Assembly (NCBI RefSeq): GCF_001653235.2
Contig: NW_019154044.1
Span: forward strand, 777,547-841,546
Direction of reading: 5' to 3'
Source of the DNA: Pochonia chlamydosporia 170
Taxonomy: Eukaryota > Ascomycota > Sordariomycetes > Hypocreales > Clavicipitaceae
DNA length: 64,000 bases
Shown here piece after piece: positions 11,851-22,799 of this stretch (positions are counted from its first letter, which is position 1; every line of letters begins with the position of its first letter). A model generated the notes under the pieces. It had not been told where the DNA came from. It searched no databases and saw only the letters and a list, made by a program, of their open reading frames with translations. The position numbers and the translations under genes are program-made.

Positions 11851-12367
11851 ATGTCTTCTGATGAGATGATTTCAGAACTTCACCGCCGACTTTTTGAAGA
11901 GGGACTAAAGGTTCGAAAGGAAGTCCTCGGTACCGAGTATGTGGAGAAGGCATTGGAGCAGTTAACGCCATTTACTCGGCCGAGCCAAGAGCTCATCACG
12001 GAATCAGCCTGGGGCAATATTTGGCAGCGGCCCGGGCTTGACCGTAAGCAACGTAGCCTGTTCAGTAAGTCCAACCTTCTGGCGGATCCTTGACTGTACA
12101 TCCGGATCTACATCCGCTGACAGGTTCTCGTACATCTTGATAGCACTAGGATTGCTCATCGGTCAGGGTGCCTGGCATGAACTTGCCTTGCACACTCGCG
12201 GCGCGATCAACAATGGTGTGACTGAGTTGGAAATCAGAGAGGCCGTTTTGCATGCTATCATCTATTGTGGTACTCCATCTGGCATCCAAGCTATGCAAGT
12301 TGCGCAGAAAACCATCGATGGCATGGTCGAGAAGGGAGAATACAAACGTCCAGAGAATGCTTTGTGA
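11851..12367 (+). CDS. Carboxymuconolactone decarboxylase (CMD/AhpD-like) family protein
   Basis: A small all-helical protein of the CMD family, which includes gamma-carboxymuconolactone decarboxylase and AhpD-like peroxidase partners. Two exons, 11851-12064 and 12144-12367, give 146 codons (145 aa). The first apparent acceptor (AG at 12122-12123) leads to a stop; using the AG at 12142-12143 restores the frame and joins KQRSLF to [17 protein letters not shown], which fits the family. The signature [18 protein letters not shown] and [15 protein letters not shown] follow; the latter has a single Cys (YCG), not the CxxC of AhpD, so decarboxylase-type chemistry is more likely than redox. It sits tail to tail with the FAD/NAD(P)-binding gene. 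The substrate is unknown. Confidence 0.85.
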
Positions 12368-12811
12368 GGATGGCGAATAGTATGTTGCCCATGTAGAGCG
12401 AACTGCTTTTTGGCAACTCTAAGTGATGCTCTGTGATAAGCTACATTTGTTGTGATCGACATGAAGATGGAAAACAATAGGTGATCTGGTACACCTCGAT
12501 AAATATTTCAAGACGATCCATTTGTGACTTAAACTGCAGCAAGTGCTGTACATACGCCACGCTCTGCTGACTTGAAACAACGATGGGATTTTTGTTATTT
12601 TTTAAAAGAAGAAACTAACGCCCAAATTTTTGACCACATTGCTATCAATGACAGAATATTTTGCCACGAAACTGACTTCGTCGTTGAAACCCATAATTAT
12701 CAGCCATAATATCAATTTATCCCCATTTCCAATATAGCTCTGCCCATGCTGCTAACCATTAAGCGATACAAGTCCCCAGCCAGTACTTCATCTCTACTGG
12801 CCTGCTGCTGA
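12368..12811. other. Convergent intergenic spacer
   Basis: 444 bases between two convergent stop codons; AT-rich, with no gene seen. It presumably contains the 3' ends of both transcripts. Confidence 0.5.
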
Positions 12812-14800
12812 TCAAGTTGCCACCACCATGGGCAGCGACGTTGTCTGCAAAGCTGGCTCGTAAGCCTGGCGCATCTCAGACCTCGCGGCCTGAAGAGCAG
12901 CTCGTGCAACTGCATCCGTATCCGCAAGAGTGACAGAGTTCACACCAGGTCGAGCTCCAGCGGCTGTGACCCAATGTACTCCTTCTGTAGGAACACCAAC
13001 AGCGAATCGTCTGGGGTGAGCTCTTCCCTGAGCATCAATGATGTGATACGGGCTGTTGGTGATGTCCATGCCGCCAGTCTCGTAGCCGTCAAGAATATGT
13101 GGACGGCATTGACCAGACTTGAACATGCGGGATAAAAGATCATCAGCAGTGTGTCGAAGGTTTGGTTCAGGCAGACGAGCTTCAATAAGAGTTGTAGCTT
13201 GCACAGTCCAGTTGCAAATGCTTGGCGACGACGCCTGCCAAACTCCATCCTTTGCATGCACTTGTAGCTGCGGACCAAGAACCTCCAGCACTCCGGCTTC
13301 CATGAGAGCTACCATTTGCTCAATTCGCTGACGCGGCGGGCCAATTGATAGAAATGCATTGAGTGGCGTGTACCAGCGATCCAAGTGGTCTCTGTACGAC
13401 GTCCCTTTTACACCGTCATGATCGACAATAAGACGCAGTTCGTTGCGAATATCTCGCATGACATCGAGAGCTGCCTTCAAAGGACCATCGAGATTTCCCA
13501 AGGCTGCTTCTTTAGCATCAGTTTGCAAATATCCAATCATCCACGACTTCCATGCCTCCGCCGTGGAGAAGGTGCGGCTACCTTGGGGTTTCTGGATGCG
13601 TTCCCAGGACCATCTTTCACCCTTGGATACCCCAAACTCCTCAAGAAGTTGAGCTTCTTGGCGGCTATTATGAGGTACTGCGAGGAACCGTTTGCGAAAA
13701 TTGAAAGGAGATGTGGCTAGGGACACGCCGTTTTGCCGTGCCCGTAACAAGGCTTCGTAATAGACAATCTCTACCTCTTTAGCGGCCAAGGGCCATATTT
13801 CCTTCAAAAAGTCTGGAGCGTGGCCCTCTTTGGTACGCTTATGAAAGCCAGCAATAACATCGTCCGTAAGAACAAGTGGCATATGTCGACCAAATGCGCC
13901 TTTGGCATTATCACCGCGCGCATGATATGGAATTCCACGACGAGAACCGGCGAACATGTGAGGTTCATTTCCGGAAGGATGATATGCTAGCTGACCGTTT
14001 GATGAGACGGAAAACCTCCCGCCACGCCCAGTTGTCAGCAAAGCCATGTGATCAAAGAAGTTGAGGCCAAGTCCCCGGAGCAAGACAGATTCACCCGGCG
14101 CAATGACCGAAAGATCAATATCGGCCGGGTTAGAGGGAGGAAAGTAGCGCAAAGCATTCTCACTTGCATAATTGCTTAGCTTCTGCAACTCGGGGTCTGG
14201 GCGAAGGGGAAGATGCCCCTGAGCCAGGACAACTGCAGCCAGATCGGGCAGGTTTTCCCCAGTAGACAGAGTAAGAATTTGGCTTCCATCCACAGCTTCA
14301 TTCACGCGAACTGCAAGAGCAACATGAACTTGGATTCTGATGTTGAGGGGCGCTCTTCTGACCACTTCCGCGAAGACCCATTCGAGGTAACCGCCATACT
14401 GCGAGCGAGTGGCATAATCATCCGGGCCAAGTTCAGGAATGGCTTCTCGCGCCCAGTCATATAGGCTAGGTCCAGGTCGAATGGGTCCAGCACACACAAC
14501 ACTATTATCTGTGAACAAGGTTACCTGTGAAGTAACGGTGTTCATAAGAAGCTCTGATGACTGGTCTATGCGCCAGACCATGCCCGCACCTGGCGGAGAT
14601 GGGTCAACAATGTGAACTGTGAGCTCTGCGGCAGATCCAAAGATCTCTACTGCTGAAGAGCATAGGCGTTCCAAAGCACTTGTCCCCCTGGGACCGGCGC
14701 CGACTATAGCGACGTGTACATGGTTGTCTTCCCCCACGTTTCCAAACTTGAGTGAAGTTATGCCAGTGATGGGTGACTTAAATGTATTTGACGCCGTCAT
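12812..14800 (-). CDS. FAD/NAD(P)-binding protein (NAD_binding_9-type)
   Basis: A large flavoprotein-like protein of the FAD-NAD(P)-binding family that is widespread in bacteria and patchy in fungi; no reaction is established for most members. One exon, 662 aa from the ATG at 14800; the frame is open 51 codons further upstream, but that extension is hydrophobic and not family-like. The N-terminus has HVAIVGAGPRGTSALERLCS, a GxGxxG dinucleotide fold, then VHIVDPSPPGAGMVWR and LLMNTVTSQVTLFTD. Later motifs include VVLAQGHLPLRPDPE and VLLRGLGLNFFDHMALLTTG. The C-terminus ends with RRFAVGVPTEGVHWVTAAGA. No membrane segment or signal peptide. The long single exon is unlike its intron-rich neighbours, consistent with, but not proof of, ancient horizontal transfer. 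Confidence 0.87.
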   Translation of the reverse strand: MTASNTFKSPITGITSLKFGNVGEDNHVHVAIVGAGPRGTSALERLCSSAVEIFGSAAELTVHIVDPSPPGAGMVWRIDQSSELLMNTVTSQVTLFTDNSVVCAGPIRPGPSLYDWAREAIPELGPDDYATRSQYGGYLEWVFAEVVRRAPLNIRIQVHVALAVRVNEAVDGSQILTLSTGENLPDLAAVVLAQGHLPLRPDPELQKLSNYASENALRYFPPSNPADIDLSVIAPGESVLLRGLGLNFFDHMALLTTGRGGRFSVSSNGQLAYHPSGNEPHMFAGSRRGIPYHARGDNAKGAFGRHMPLVLTDDVIAGFHKRTKEGHAPDFLKEIWPLAAKEVEIVYYEALLRARQNGVSLATSPFNFRKRFLAVPHNSRQEAQLLEEFGVSKGERWSWERIQKPQGSRTFSTAEAWKSWMIGYLQTDAKEAALGNLDGPLKAALDVMRDIRNELRLIVDHDGVKGTSYRDHLDRWYTPLNAFLSIGPPRQRIEQMVALMEAGVLEVLGPQLQVHAKDGVWQASSPSICNWTVQATTLIEARLPEPNLRHTADDLLSRMFKSGQCRPHILDGYETGGMDITNSPYHIIDAQGRAHPRRFAVGVPTEGVHWVTAAGARPGVNSVTLADTDAVARAALQAARSEMRQAYEPALQTTSLPMVVAT

Positions 14801-17239
14801 AATGAACAAATGATTGACAGAATCAAGGTCAAGAACAATATTCAAGAAGTGACTCAGGGTTGGGTCTAATTGCTTGGGGAATAAGACAGACCAGTTTGTT
14901 GAAAATAAGCTCTGCCTCGAAATATAAATACCTTCATGTAAGACAGAGAACAACAGGACAACGCGTAAGTCTCACAACTGAAAGCATACACCGAGCTTTT
15001 CGGTCAAAGAAATGCCAAGATTGTCGTCGGCGAAATCTTGGCTACAACCCTACATGGCTAATTTTACTGGCTAGTATCTCCGGGCATGGACTGAAAGAAT
15101 CATTCGATGTAGTACCCGAGACACGAATGGTTGACGCAATGGCAGTTCCGTAAATGTATCTCCTGCAAGTAATACTTGTCATCTCCGATGTTTGTCATTA
15201 TGAGGTTTTGTTGCCAGCTAGCTCAACAAGACATATGCCGCCGTATGCATGACCCGTGCCAGCAAAAACCAAACTATACAAACGTTGGCCGTGATATAAC
15301 CACCGGTGTAACAAGCCACGAGTCATCACAATTGTCCAAAATCGGAATTTGCTCATCAAATGCCAGGCCGTGCTCTCCCCCTCCTCTTTGGTGTACGTAA
15401 TTTGAGATCCGACATGTGAGCCAAGTGATTTCACGCTCTAAATTTGTAACCTCAGCTGGAAGATGGCTAAGCGCCGTGAACCTATCGTGTTTTGCACCAG
15501 TAACGACAACAGAATACATTGGTCCTTGATATCTCGATATGAAAGAACGGCTCTCATATTGGGAAAGTAGAATCCGATTTCACCCGGAGAGAAAGGCTCA
15601 CGATCTGCATCTGAAGTCTGACAATGTCAGATCATCGCACAGGCCGTGGCACCTCCAATGATGTGTTGTTTTGGAAGATCAAGAGGTGCGCCACGGCTTC
15701 AACGACTCTTCATGTTTTGGAATGTGATAGGAAGACGAGAAACGGCAATGTCGTACGCGGTCACATCCCGCAACCCAAAACGTCCCATAGCTACATAAAA
15801 AGGCATGTGGTGTGAGCTACTCTTAATATTGTCATGTGTTTGGACTTGAGTCTCCCGTGTGGAGGAGCTATTGATGTATGCCAAAAGAAAAGTGGACAGT
15901 TTAGTTGACTACATTCCTGCTACTACTTGCCAAGTCTACTTGTGCAATCAAACATCAAACAAGGTATTAAAGGATCAACCCATACATACATAAATACTTG
16001 GTTAGTGTCTTGGCACCAAGAAGCAGATTTTTTTTTGTGAGTCAAGGAGTTGTCGCCGACCATTTATGAAGAGAACTTCTAAACGCTGATCGCACAGCCA
16101 AGAAGCAATGAAACTCGAGCCACCTGCCGTGCGAGCAACCTAATTTGTTAAACTTTACATGTAGTAGCTGTGGCGAATTATGCGTTCCTAAATGTCAAGC
16201 CTGCGTGCTACAGCATCGCCGCGATGTCGTGGTTCCATAGTCTTGGCAAACCCGGCGGCCTAACAAGAAACAGTGTGGGGTAAGGACAATAATAAAGTTA
16301 AGAAACAAGCTTCTATTGACACTAGTGCTCATGAGGCGTTCTATAGGATAGACATGAGCGACCGATTCAGATGAAGCCCATTGATCAGCAGTATCACAGT
16401 AGCCACTGCGAGCTTGTACCCGGGCCACGGCCATCATGTGTATGTTATTCTTTAGATCATGATCACTACCGACCGGATAGCACAGAAAAAAAGTAAGCCA
16501 TGGATTATGAGATATTACTCGGATATGGCATCATCCACTACCATGTCGTCACCTATATTGCTGCTTGCTCGCTTGGCTCTTGTAGTTAGCCCTCCCGACG
16601 CGCGTCATCAGGCTCGAGACTGGTACAACGACAGTATCTCTACGACAACCGCCTGTGCAGCTAGCTTGCATGTTGGTACATAGTATTCAAAGCTAATAGC
16701 AGTTTGGTGCTGCCCTGATGCCTGCAATGGTATACATGCGAATCGCATGGGATTATTGAATGGGAACTTCCACTTTCGAGTAGTGAGATGTTAGTTTGCC
16801 GTAGGTGTGGTCAAGTATTCTGCATGAGGGTCTGTTTCAGGTGCGAAGGAGAATTCACTTGTTCAAGTCGGTTGCGTACGCATCACGTCACCTTTGTCGT
16901 TTTGTGCAACTTTTCACATGGCAAGTCATCGTGCTCACGGCTATGCTGTTACAGGCTGGCGTTTTATCACTAACACCCCGACAAATTGATCGGTGTGTGC
17001 TGCCATGAAGAGTTCAATTAGACAATGATGGTGTCAAACAGAGCTACCAAAAATCTGTATTTAGCAAGGGTAATTTGTGCTTCTTTCAATCAAGATATGC
17101 GATATAAATTGAACCGGCCCAGGTCGTATATAAACTGAGTCTGCAAACACTGCTTCACAGGATTTGGGATAGAGTGAGAAGTTTCGCCTTTGTGTGTCCT
17201 TGTGTCCCTGCACCCCAGCTCTGGCCTCAGGATCATAAC
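14801..17239. other. Gene-poor stretch
   Basis: About 2.4 kb with only short frames on both strands and no motif or exon chain that I could assemble. It contains a run of nine T residues near 16028-16036. It begins with the promoter of the FAD/NAD(P)-binding gene. Confidence 0.55.
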
Positions 17240-18000
17240 AGCTAGACGCACCACCGCCTTTGGCATCGACAGATATAAGCTGTCATCATCTGGGGCAATG
17301 TTGAGAGAACAAGACATATAGCATCGCGGGCACTCCCCGAGGCGACTTTGTCACACACAGGACAGGCTGCAAGAAGCTGTCTGAGCGGGTCGTTACCACG
17401 CTGTTGTTCTCGGCATGGGCCGCAGAAGATCTCGTGGTCGTGATGAAAACATCTGAGGAGCAAATCCTCTCCCTTGTCCACTGCAGCCAGCTAGGAGACA
17501 TGATAACCGGTTGCACTTCTTGCAAGCCGCCAAAGGTGCCGCGCAGTCTGGGCACGCTCCGGATACGACTGTAACTGAAGACTTGGCTTCTACTTTGACC
17601 TTCTTGGCTGGGGCAGGCTGAGACGCTTCGAAATCGGCTAGGCGATGCTCGTAGGCTTCGATGGCAGCGGCGAGAACCCGATGCCGCTCTAGCTCTGCCA
17701 ACCGCTGCCTCTCTTGTTTCTCACGCTGAGCTCTCTCCTTATTACGACGAGCCTCTTCCTTCCGGTCAGGGATCCGCTAAACCCATTCCTGAATACGATC
17801 GAGTAGAGGGATACAATTCGCAGGTATCAATGCATACCCTGGCTGACCCTTATTGACTTTTACTCGCCGCCGCATGATGTCAACTGTGTACGCGGCCGAC
17901 TGCGAGGGCTGATCAGGTTCGCCCTCGACACAATTCAGGACGAGGGCCTCGGTCGATCCATCTGCTTTGGGAATATAGGACAAGCGGGCGACTGCCACCA
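17240..18000 (-). pseudogene. Broken gene for a zinc-ribbon / coiled-coil protein
   Basis: Three minus-strand frames fit end to end as one degraded protein. Frame one (about 18000-17777) reads VAVARLSYIPKADGS and IMRRRVKVNKGQPGYALIP, and ends in RIQEWV followed by TAG. The same frame continues after the stop with a charged helical stretch (KEEARRNKERAQREKQERQ) and ACPDCAAPLAACKKCNRLS. A one-base frameshift near 17490 then moves to DKGEDLLLRCFHHDHEIFC, GPCREQQ and AACPVCDKVAS. The Cys pairs (CPDC, CKKC, CGPC or similar, CPVC) suggest several zinc-binding knuckles. No intact start was found. I do not recognise the family; it may be a member of a dispersed fungal gene family. Confidence 0.5.
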
Positions 18001-18593
18001 GGTATCAAATTGACCAACCTCGATGCACCGACCTCGCGCCAGACAGCCCTGGCAACACGTGCAGCAGCAAGCCGCAGATCTGGAGGTAGCGTAGTGGTCA
18101 GACTGATCCATCTGGAGCTGCGTGGCATATTGATCTTAACGAGCAATAGATCAATGATTCTAGGTTCGAGTTCAAGGACAAGATGGTCGGAAAGCTGCAA
18201 CGATTTGATGGATGGTCTGGTTAGCGCATACACATTCGATTCGATTCGATTCGATTCAATGTGCCACCAGGAATTGAAAATGGTCAAAGTCGATATCTGG
18301 AGGTTCCTTCCATGGCTCTGTCATCTCTCTTCAAGTCCCTCGAGCAAACGCAGCTGTTTGTTTGGCTGCACCATACTAGGTCACGTTTTTGGAACATTGA
18401 CATGTCCCGTTTGGCTGATGCAATCAATTCCTCAACAAAAAAATTGACACGTCTCCGTGAACTTAAACCTTATTATCTGCCGGGATACCTCATACTCCTG
18501 GAAAAAGCCGTCAAGCCTCTCCATCACACCTTCTTATGCAGAACACTGAGCCATCACATCGCATCCTCGTCAACGCTACCCAGCCTCGCCATC
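18001..18593. other. Spacer with short tandem repeat
   Basis: Spacer between the broken zinc-ribbon gene and the RNase H gene. The RNase H frame is open upstream to 18261, but the residues there are not RNase H-like, so it is treated as leader or untranslated sequence. Confidence 0.45.
18234..18257. repeat. ATTCG pentanucleotide microsatellite
   Basis: Four to five perfect tandem copies of ATTCG. It is a simple repeat, probably of no function. Confidence 0.85.
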
Positions 18594-19079
18594 ATGGTTT
18601 ACATCATGGAAATCTACACCGACGGTGGCTGTAGACGAAACGGACAACCAGGAGCAATAGGCGCTGCTGCAGCCGCTTTCAAGAACAGAAATGGAACATA
18701 CGATATTGCTTGGACAAGATCCTTACCCCAGGATCCCCCACCCACAAACCAGCGGGCTGAAGTCACAGCCATCATTTTGGCGCTCAAGCAAGCCTTGAAG
18801 AAGCGTCAAGATCTTGACACAAATCCATATCTAAATGTCAAGATCTACTCGGATTCCAAATATGCAGTGAACTGCATGAAAATTTGGATTTACAAGTGGA
18901 CTAGAAATGGATGGATCAATGCCGCAGGCTACGAGGTTGTGAACAGAGATCTTATTGAGGAGGCTTCTGATCTTGATGATAGGTTGAAAGAGGTGGGAGA
19001 CGTGGATTATATCTGGATTCCGAGAGAGCAGAACCAGTATGCTGATAGATTGTGCAATGAGGATATGGACAACCAATGA
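18594..19079 (+). CDS. Stand-alone ribonuclease H (RNase H1 fold)
   Basis: A single-domain RNase H of 161 aa that should cleave the RNA strand of RNA:DNA hybrids. The ATG at 18594 (MVYIMEIYTDGGCRRNG) places the first catalytic Asp ten residues in. All four acidic active-site residues are visible: Asp in EIYTDGGC, Glu in NQRAEVTAII, Asp in VKIYSDSKYAVNC and Asp in NQYADRLCNEDMD. There is no hybrid-binding domain and no reverse transcriptase attached, so it is not simply an LTR-element fragment; single-domain relatives occur in many Sordariomycetes. An upstream in-frame ATG at the 18261 position of the open frame is less likely. It appears intact. Confidence 0.88.
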   Translation: MVYIMEIYTDGGCRRNGQPGAIGAAAAAFKNRNGTYDIAWTRSLPQDPPPTNQRAEVTAIILALKQALKKRQDLDTNPYLNVKIYSDSKYAVNCMKIWIYKWTRNGWINAAGYEVVNRDLIEEASDLDDRLKEVGDVDYIWIPREQNQYADRLCNEDMDNQ

Positions 19080-20303
19080 CACAGTGATGGGAATGGTCTG
19101 GTCTGGCTGAGCCGGTTGGATAAGATCGTTAAGAGTCAGGTTGCGGTAATATGAGGATGAATGAAAGTATATTTTATTACCTGTAGTCGGCCCTGCGGTC
19201 GTCGTTCTTGCCTTTCTCGCTGTATCCATTGTCTTTGGCACACTACACGATCCGCTTGCAACCTGTACATCGACCGAGACCAAGATCCTTGAATCGGGCA
19301 ACAAAGGACGCTTGTTTTTCTATTTTAGCAAGCAAATTGATGCGAGATTAGGTGTGATTTATGCGGCTACATCGACGTCTCTGGCATTCGTATTTGGCAT
19401 CTAGCATTCTCAACCTCGGTGGTAGGACCCTTGCCCATATTTAAGCTCAATTTCTTATGTAACTAACTTTACGTACTACTCTATTTAGGTATAACCGAGC
19501 ACCAATAATACTCATAGAGACTACTGGAAAATAAACACTCGGTGCTACTCACTCTCTTGCTAGCTTCTGAGACTAATTTATTATATTGCGCAAGTAGCCT
19601 ACAGGAAACAGATTCCTTTCTTGTTTGGTCGGAGGAGATGCAATTGTTCTTCAGATCCCCAACACATTATCGCCTTCATACTTTTCACTTTTCTACCAGC
19701 TGATTTGCTCCCAGCTTGGCAGATGATCAAAGAGATGAACCTACTGGCCTCATTCATTACGCTCACACCTTACGGCAAGGCCAAGGCTAGCTGGTTCGTC
19801 CTTTGGTCTAACACATTGCCTATCCCGAATGCCTCCGTTGAGGAAGACTTTAGTCAGTTAAAGCTTGTTGACATTCAACATTTGTGGAGTCGTTCCTAGG
19901 CCTCCTCGATACAGCCTCCTGTCCTTTGCTGATTCGACTAGCCCTGTGGGGTTGTGGTTGTACTCTAACTGCCGTATGGATTCAGCCGGACTTACGCGGC
20001 TAATACACCCAAATATGGTCAGAAGACCCTTCGTCAACGTGACGTTAGGCACAGTTTCGGCACATCGAAAGTTTGAAAGCCACCAGACGACACCTCCCCC
20101 GCACTGACAATGAACTCATGGCCCCCCGACTTTGGTGGACCCCGATCATCGGCTTAGCACGTTGGCAGGTTCAGTTGTTGACCTTATCTCAACGTGGCGG
20201 ACATAGACCGCTTCCTCCCACTCCCTCCTTTTCATTGCTTCATCTTACGGTGGTGGATGGGGGAGATTCGGAACAGTTGCGCGCTCGGAAACGGTATCCC
20301 GTG
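19080..20303. other. Intergenic region, no gene seen
   Basis: About 1.2 kb between RNase H and the Zn2Cys6 regulator. Only short frames without domains. The last few hundred bases presumably hold the regulator promoter. Confidence 0.5.
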
Positions 20304-22762
20304 ATGGATGGTGGCCGCTATACCAAACGAACACGACAGGCTTGCGAGCCTTGTCGGTATGAATGCTTCGGAAGACGGTACCTGCTGGACGCGACAGCTT
20401 CAGCTGACTCTGTATTATAGGCGGAAAAAATCACGATGTCCCGGAGAGCGGCCGACATGCTCATATTGTGAGCGTCTAGGTCAGCGTTGTGTGTACAACT
20501 CCGGCGGTGATAATTCGGAGACTGGTCAATTGAGGCACGATAGGAAAATGGTTTGGCTGTCTGATTTCATTGTTAAACTTGTCGCTCACTTGACTAATGT
20601 AGATTTTAGGAGTATCGCATTGATAGCCTTGAAGGGAAAATGGACCAGCTCATACAGCGGCTCAGGTAGGCCGTCTCTTGACAAGAATCATACCAGCAGC
20701 TAATAGACCTAGTCCTGTCGGTGTGTCTGCCCGCCAGCCCATAGCGCCATATCCATGTCCAAGCACAACAGCAAGGCCAACAAGTGCAAGATCATCGAGT
20801 CATGGAGACATGCCGTGGTGGAACGTAGGCGAGGAGCGAGGCGAACAACTCTTGTATGTCTTTACGAGCTGACTCAGTGATGTGGAAGTTGACTGGGCCA
20901 TTAACAAGTTATCTTGTAGTGATTTACTCGTTCCAAAAGAGAACTTGTTAGCAATGGGCCGGCTTTACCTCACCTGGTGTCACGGGCAGCCTATTTCTCT
21001 GTTCAATCCCGACATATTCTTGGAATCTCTCACGTTTCGAGACCTCGAGCTAATACTCGCTCTACAGACATTGAGTCTTCGATATCCCCCAAGCACTCTC
21101 ACGCCACAAAAGCGAGAAAGGTTGGACTCAATGGAAAAGGAAGCCAGAAGTGCCGTTATGAGTCGAATAGCCAGCTCAGAAGCCGAGCTTTCAACGCTAC
21201 AGACACTGTGCATTCTGAGCATGGTAGAATTTGCTGGTAAGTCAAAATGCTGCGCAAAATTCTACACCAGTAGCTATCAGTTGTTAACTCACGTGCTTTC
21301 GCAGACGGCAAGGTTGCTCAGGCAGGACTGCACGTAGCTATTGCAAGTCAGTTAGCTCAAAGTGTGCAGCCTAATAACATGCTTGGAGACGCCCAAGAGT
21401 TCAACGATTGTGTCCACAGTATTGTTATGCTTCAGAACCTTCAAGGATGTATACCGCCATCAACTGGCCCTGGCAGCGCGCTGTCCGGTACCACTACGCC
21501 ATCCATATCCCAAATTCGCGCTGCTGCTCTTTCTGGCATAGAACCACCTGTGCTGCCATCGGTACCGAGCCTCGGATACAGCCAAATGGATTCCGGTATC
21601 ATGAAGTATGCTCTGGAGCTCAGCGAGGCATGGAGAATGGCTAGGGCTTACGCTGCGAGTCGTGTAGCCGCAGATGCACTTCCGCCTTGGAACCAACACT
21701 CAGACTACTCAAGCATCATGCATCTCCATCTAGAGTTTGACTGCCGTGTGCCGCTAAAATACCGTTTTGCTGCTAATAAATTTGCAGAACAAGACCAAGA
21801 CTCGTTAGAGCAGCGGCGTGATTACTGGGGTCCTTGGCTCTTTATCCAAATCGTTTATGCCGTCATTCCGTGTATACTCAATCATCCATTCCTACTATCA
21901 ATGAGACTCAAAAACTTCCGATATACTATACCGCAATCATTTATTCACCACTCTTTCGAATACATCAACCGACATGCCGGGTGGATAATGTATTTCATTA
22001 ACCTGCTGGAAAAGAAGTCATTCTACATCTCAGACCCGTCACTAGCCCATTGCATTGCTATTGTGGCTACGATACATCTCCAGCATAGCTTTGTCAAAGA
22101 TAAAGCCCTTCGGGATAAAGCTCAGCAGGGGTTTGAGAAATGTATGGGGTTTTTACGGCGGATGGGCGGAACCTGGCCCTGTGTGTCAATCATGGTTCGT
22201 ATATTTGATGGAAGAGGACTGCATCCACGGATTACGAACGCTGACGGCCCTTTAGGCTAATAACCTTGACAAACTAAGGGAAAGTGTCGGGGAAATCCGG
22301 TCTCCAAACTCGCTCGATGACGAATTTCTCGGCGGCCGCAGATCATTTTCCATCGACGGCCAGCTGCTGTGGGATATTCTGATCTATGAACGGGCCGGGA
22401 GACCAGACGCAGGTGCTGACCAGTCAATTTTTGGCAAGACGTTGAAAGTAGGCTCCAAGTCTCGCGAGGATGATGTGCGGACAAGTGCGGAATTTGACCT
22501 GGTCGGCTCGGCTGGTATATCTGGACACAAGGCGGTATCAAAGGAGACACCAGCTTACGCACCAAATGAGGACATGCCGCCAACCCCACGGGTTCTGGAG
22601 AACATTGAAGAAATGGACGAAAGCACTCCAGTGATGGGAGTATCTGTTGAAGACAGGTTTTTTGAAGGCATTGGTGGCCTGGATGGGCAAGAACATTTGT
22701 TTTTACAGGCAAATGACTTTGGAAAGGCTATTGATAACTGGCTAAGCTTTGATTCATTCTAA
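20304..22762 (+). CDS. Zn2Cys6 transcription factor with fungal-specific regulatory domain
   Basis: A nuclear binuclear-cluster regulator. The DNA-binding cluster is split by an intron (20357-20420) and splices to RQACEPCRRKKSRCPGERP then TCSYCERLGQRCVY: six Cys in the canonical spacing. A coiled-coil linker YRIDSLEGKMDQLIQRLR follows from exon 3 (starts 20610). The middle regulatory domain runs through ELILALQTLSLRYP, LQTLCILSMVEFA and DCVHSIVMLQNLQGC. An apparent stop near 22252-22260 is removed by an intron 22196-22254 that joins CVSIM to ANNLDKLRESV. The C-terminus is acidic and ends DNWLSFDSF. Exon borders between 20660 and 20890 are uncertain. It ends only 37 bases from the convergent Rieske oxygenase and is the likely regulator of that gene set. 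Confidence 0.87.
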
Positions 22763-22799
22763 TTACATTATCCATGGCTACTAATGATCAATCTTCTGA

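Noticed and set aside
22240..22270. Apparent stop codons inside the Zn2Cys6 regulator
   Set aside because: An intron from 22196 to 22254 with proper GT and AG removes them and joins CVSIM to ANNLDKLRESV in frame, as in related regulators.
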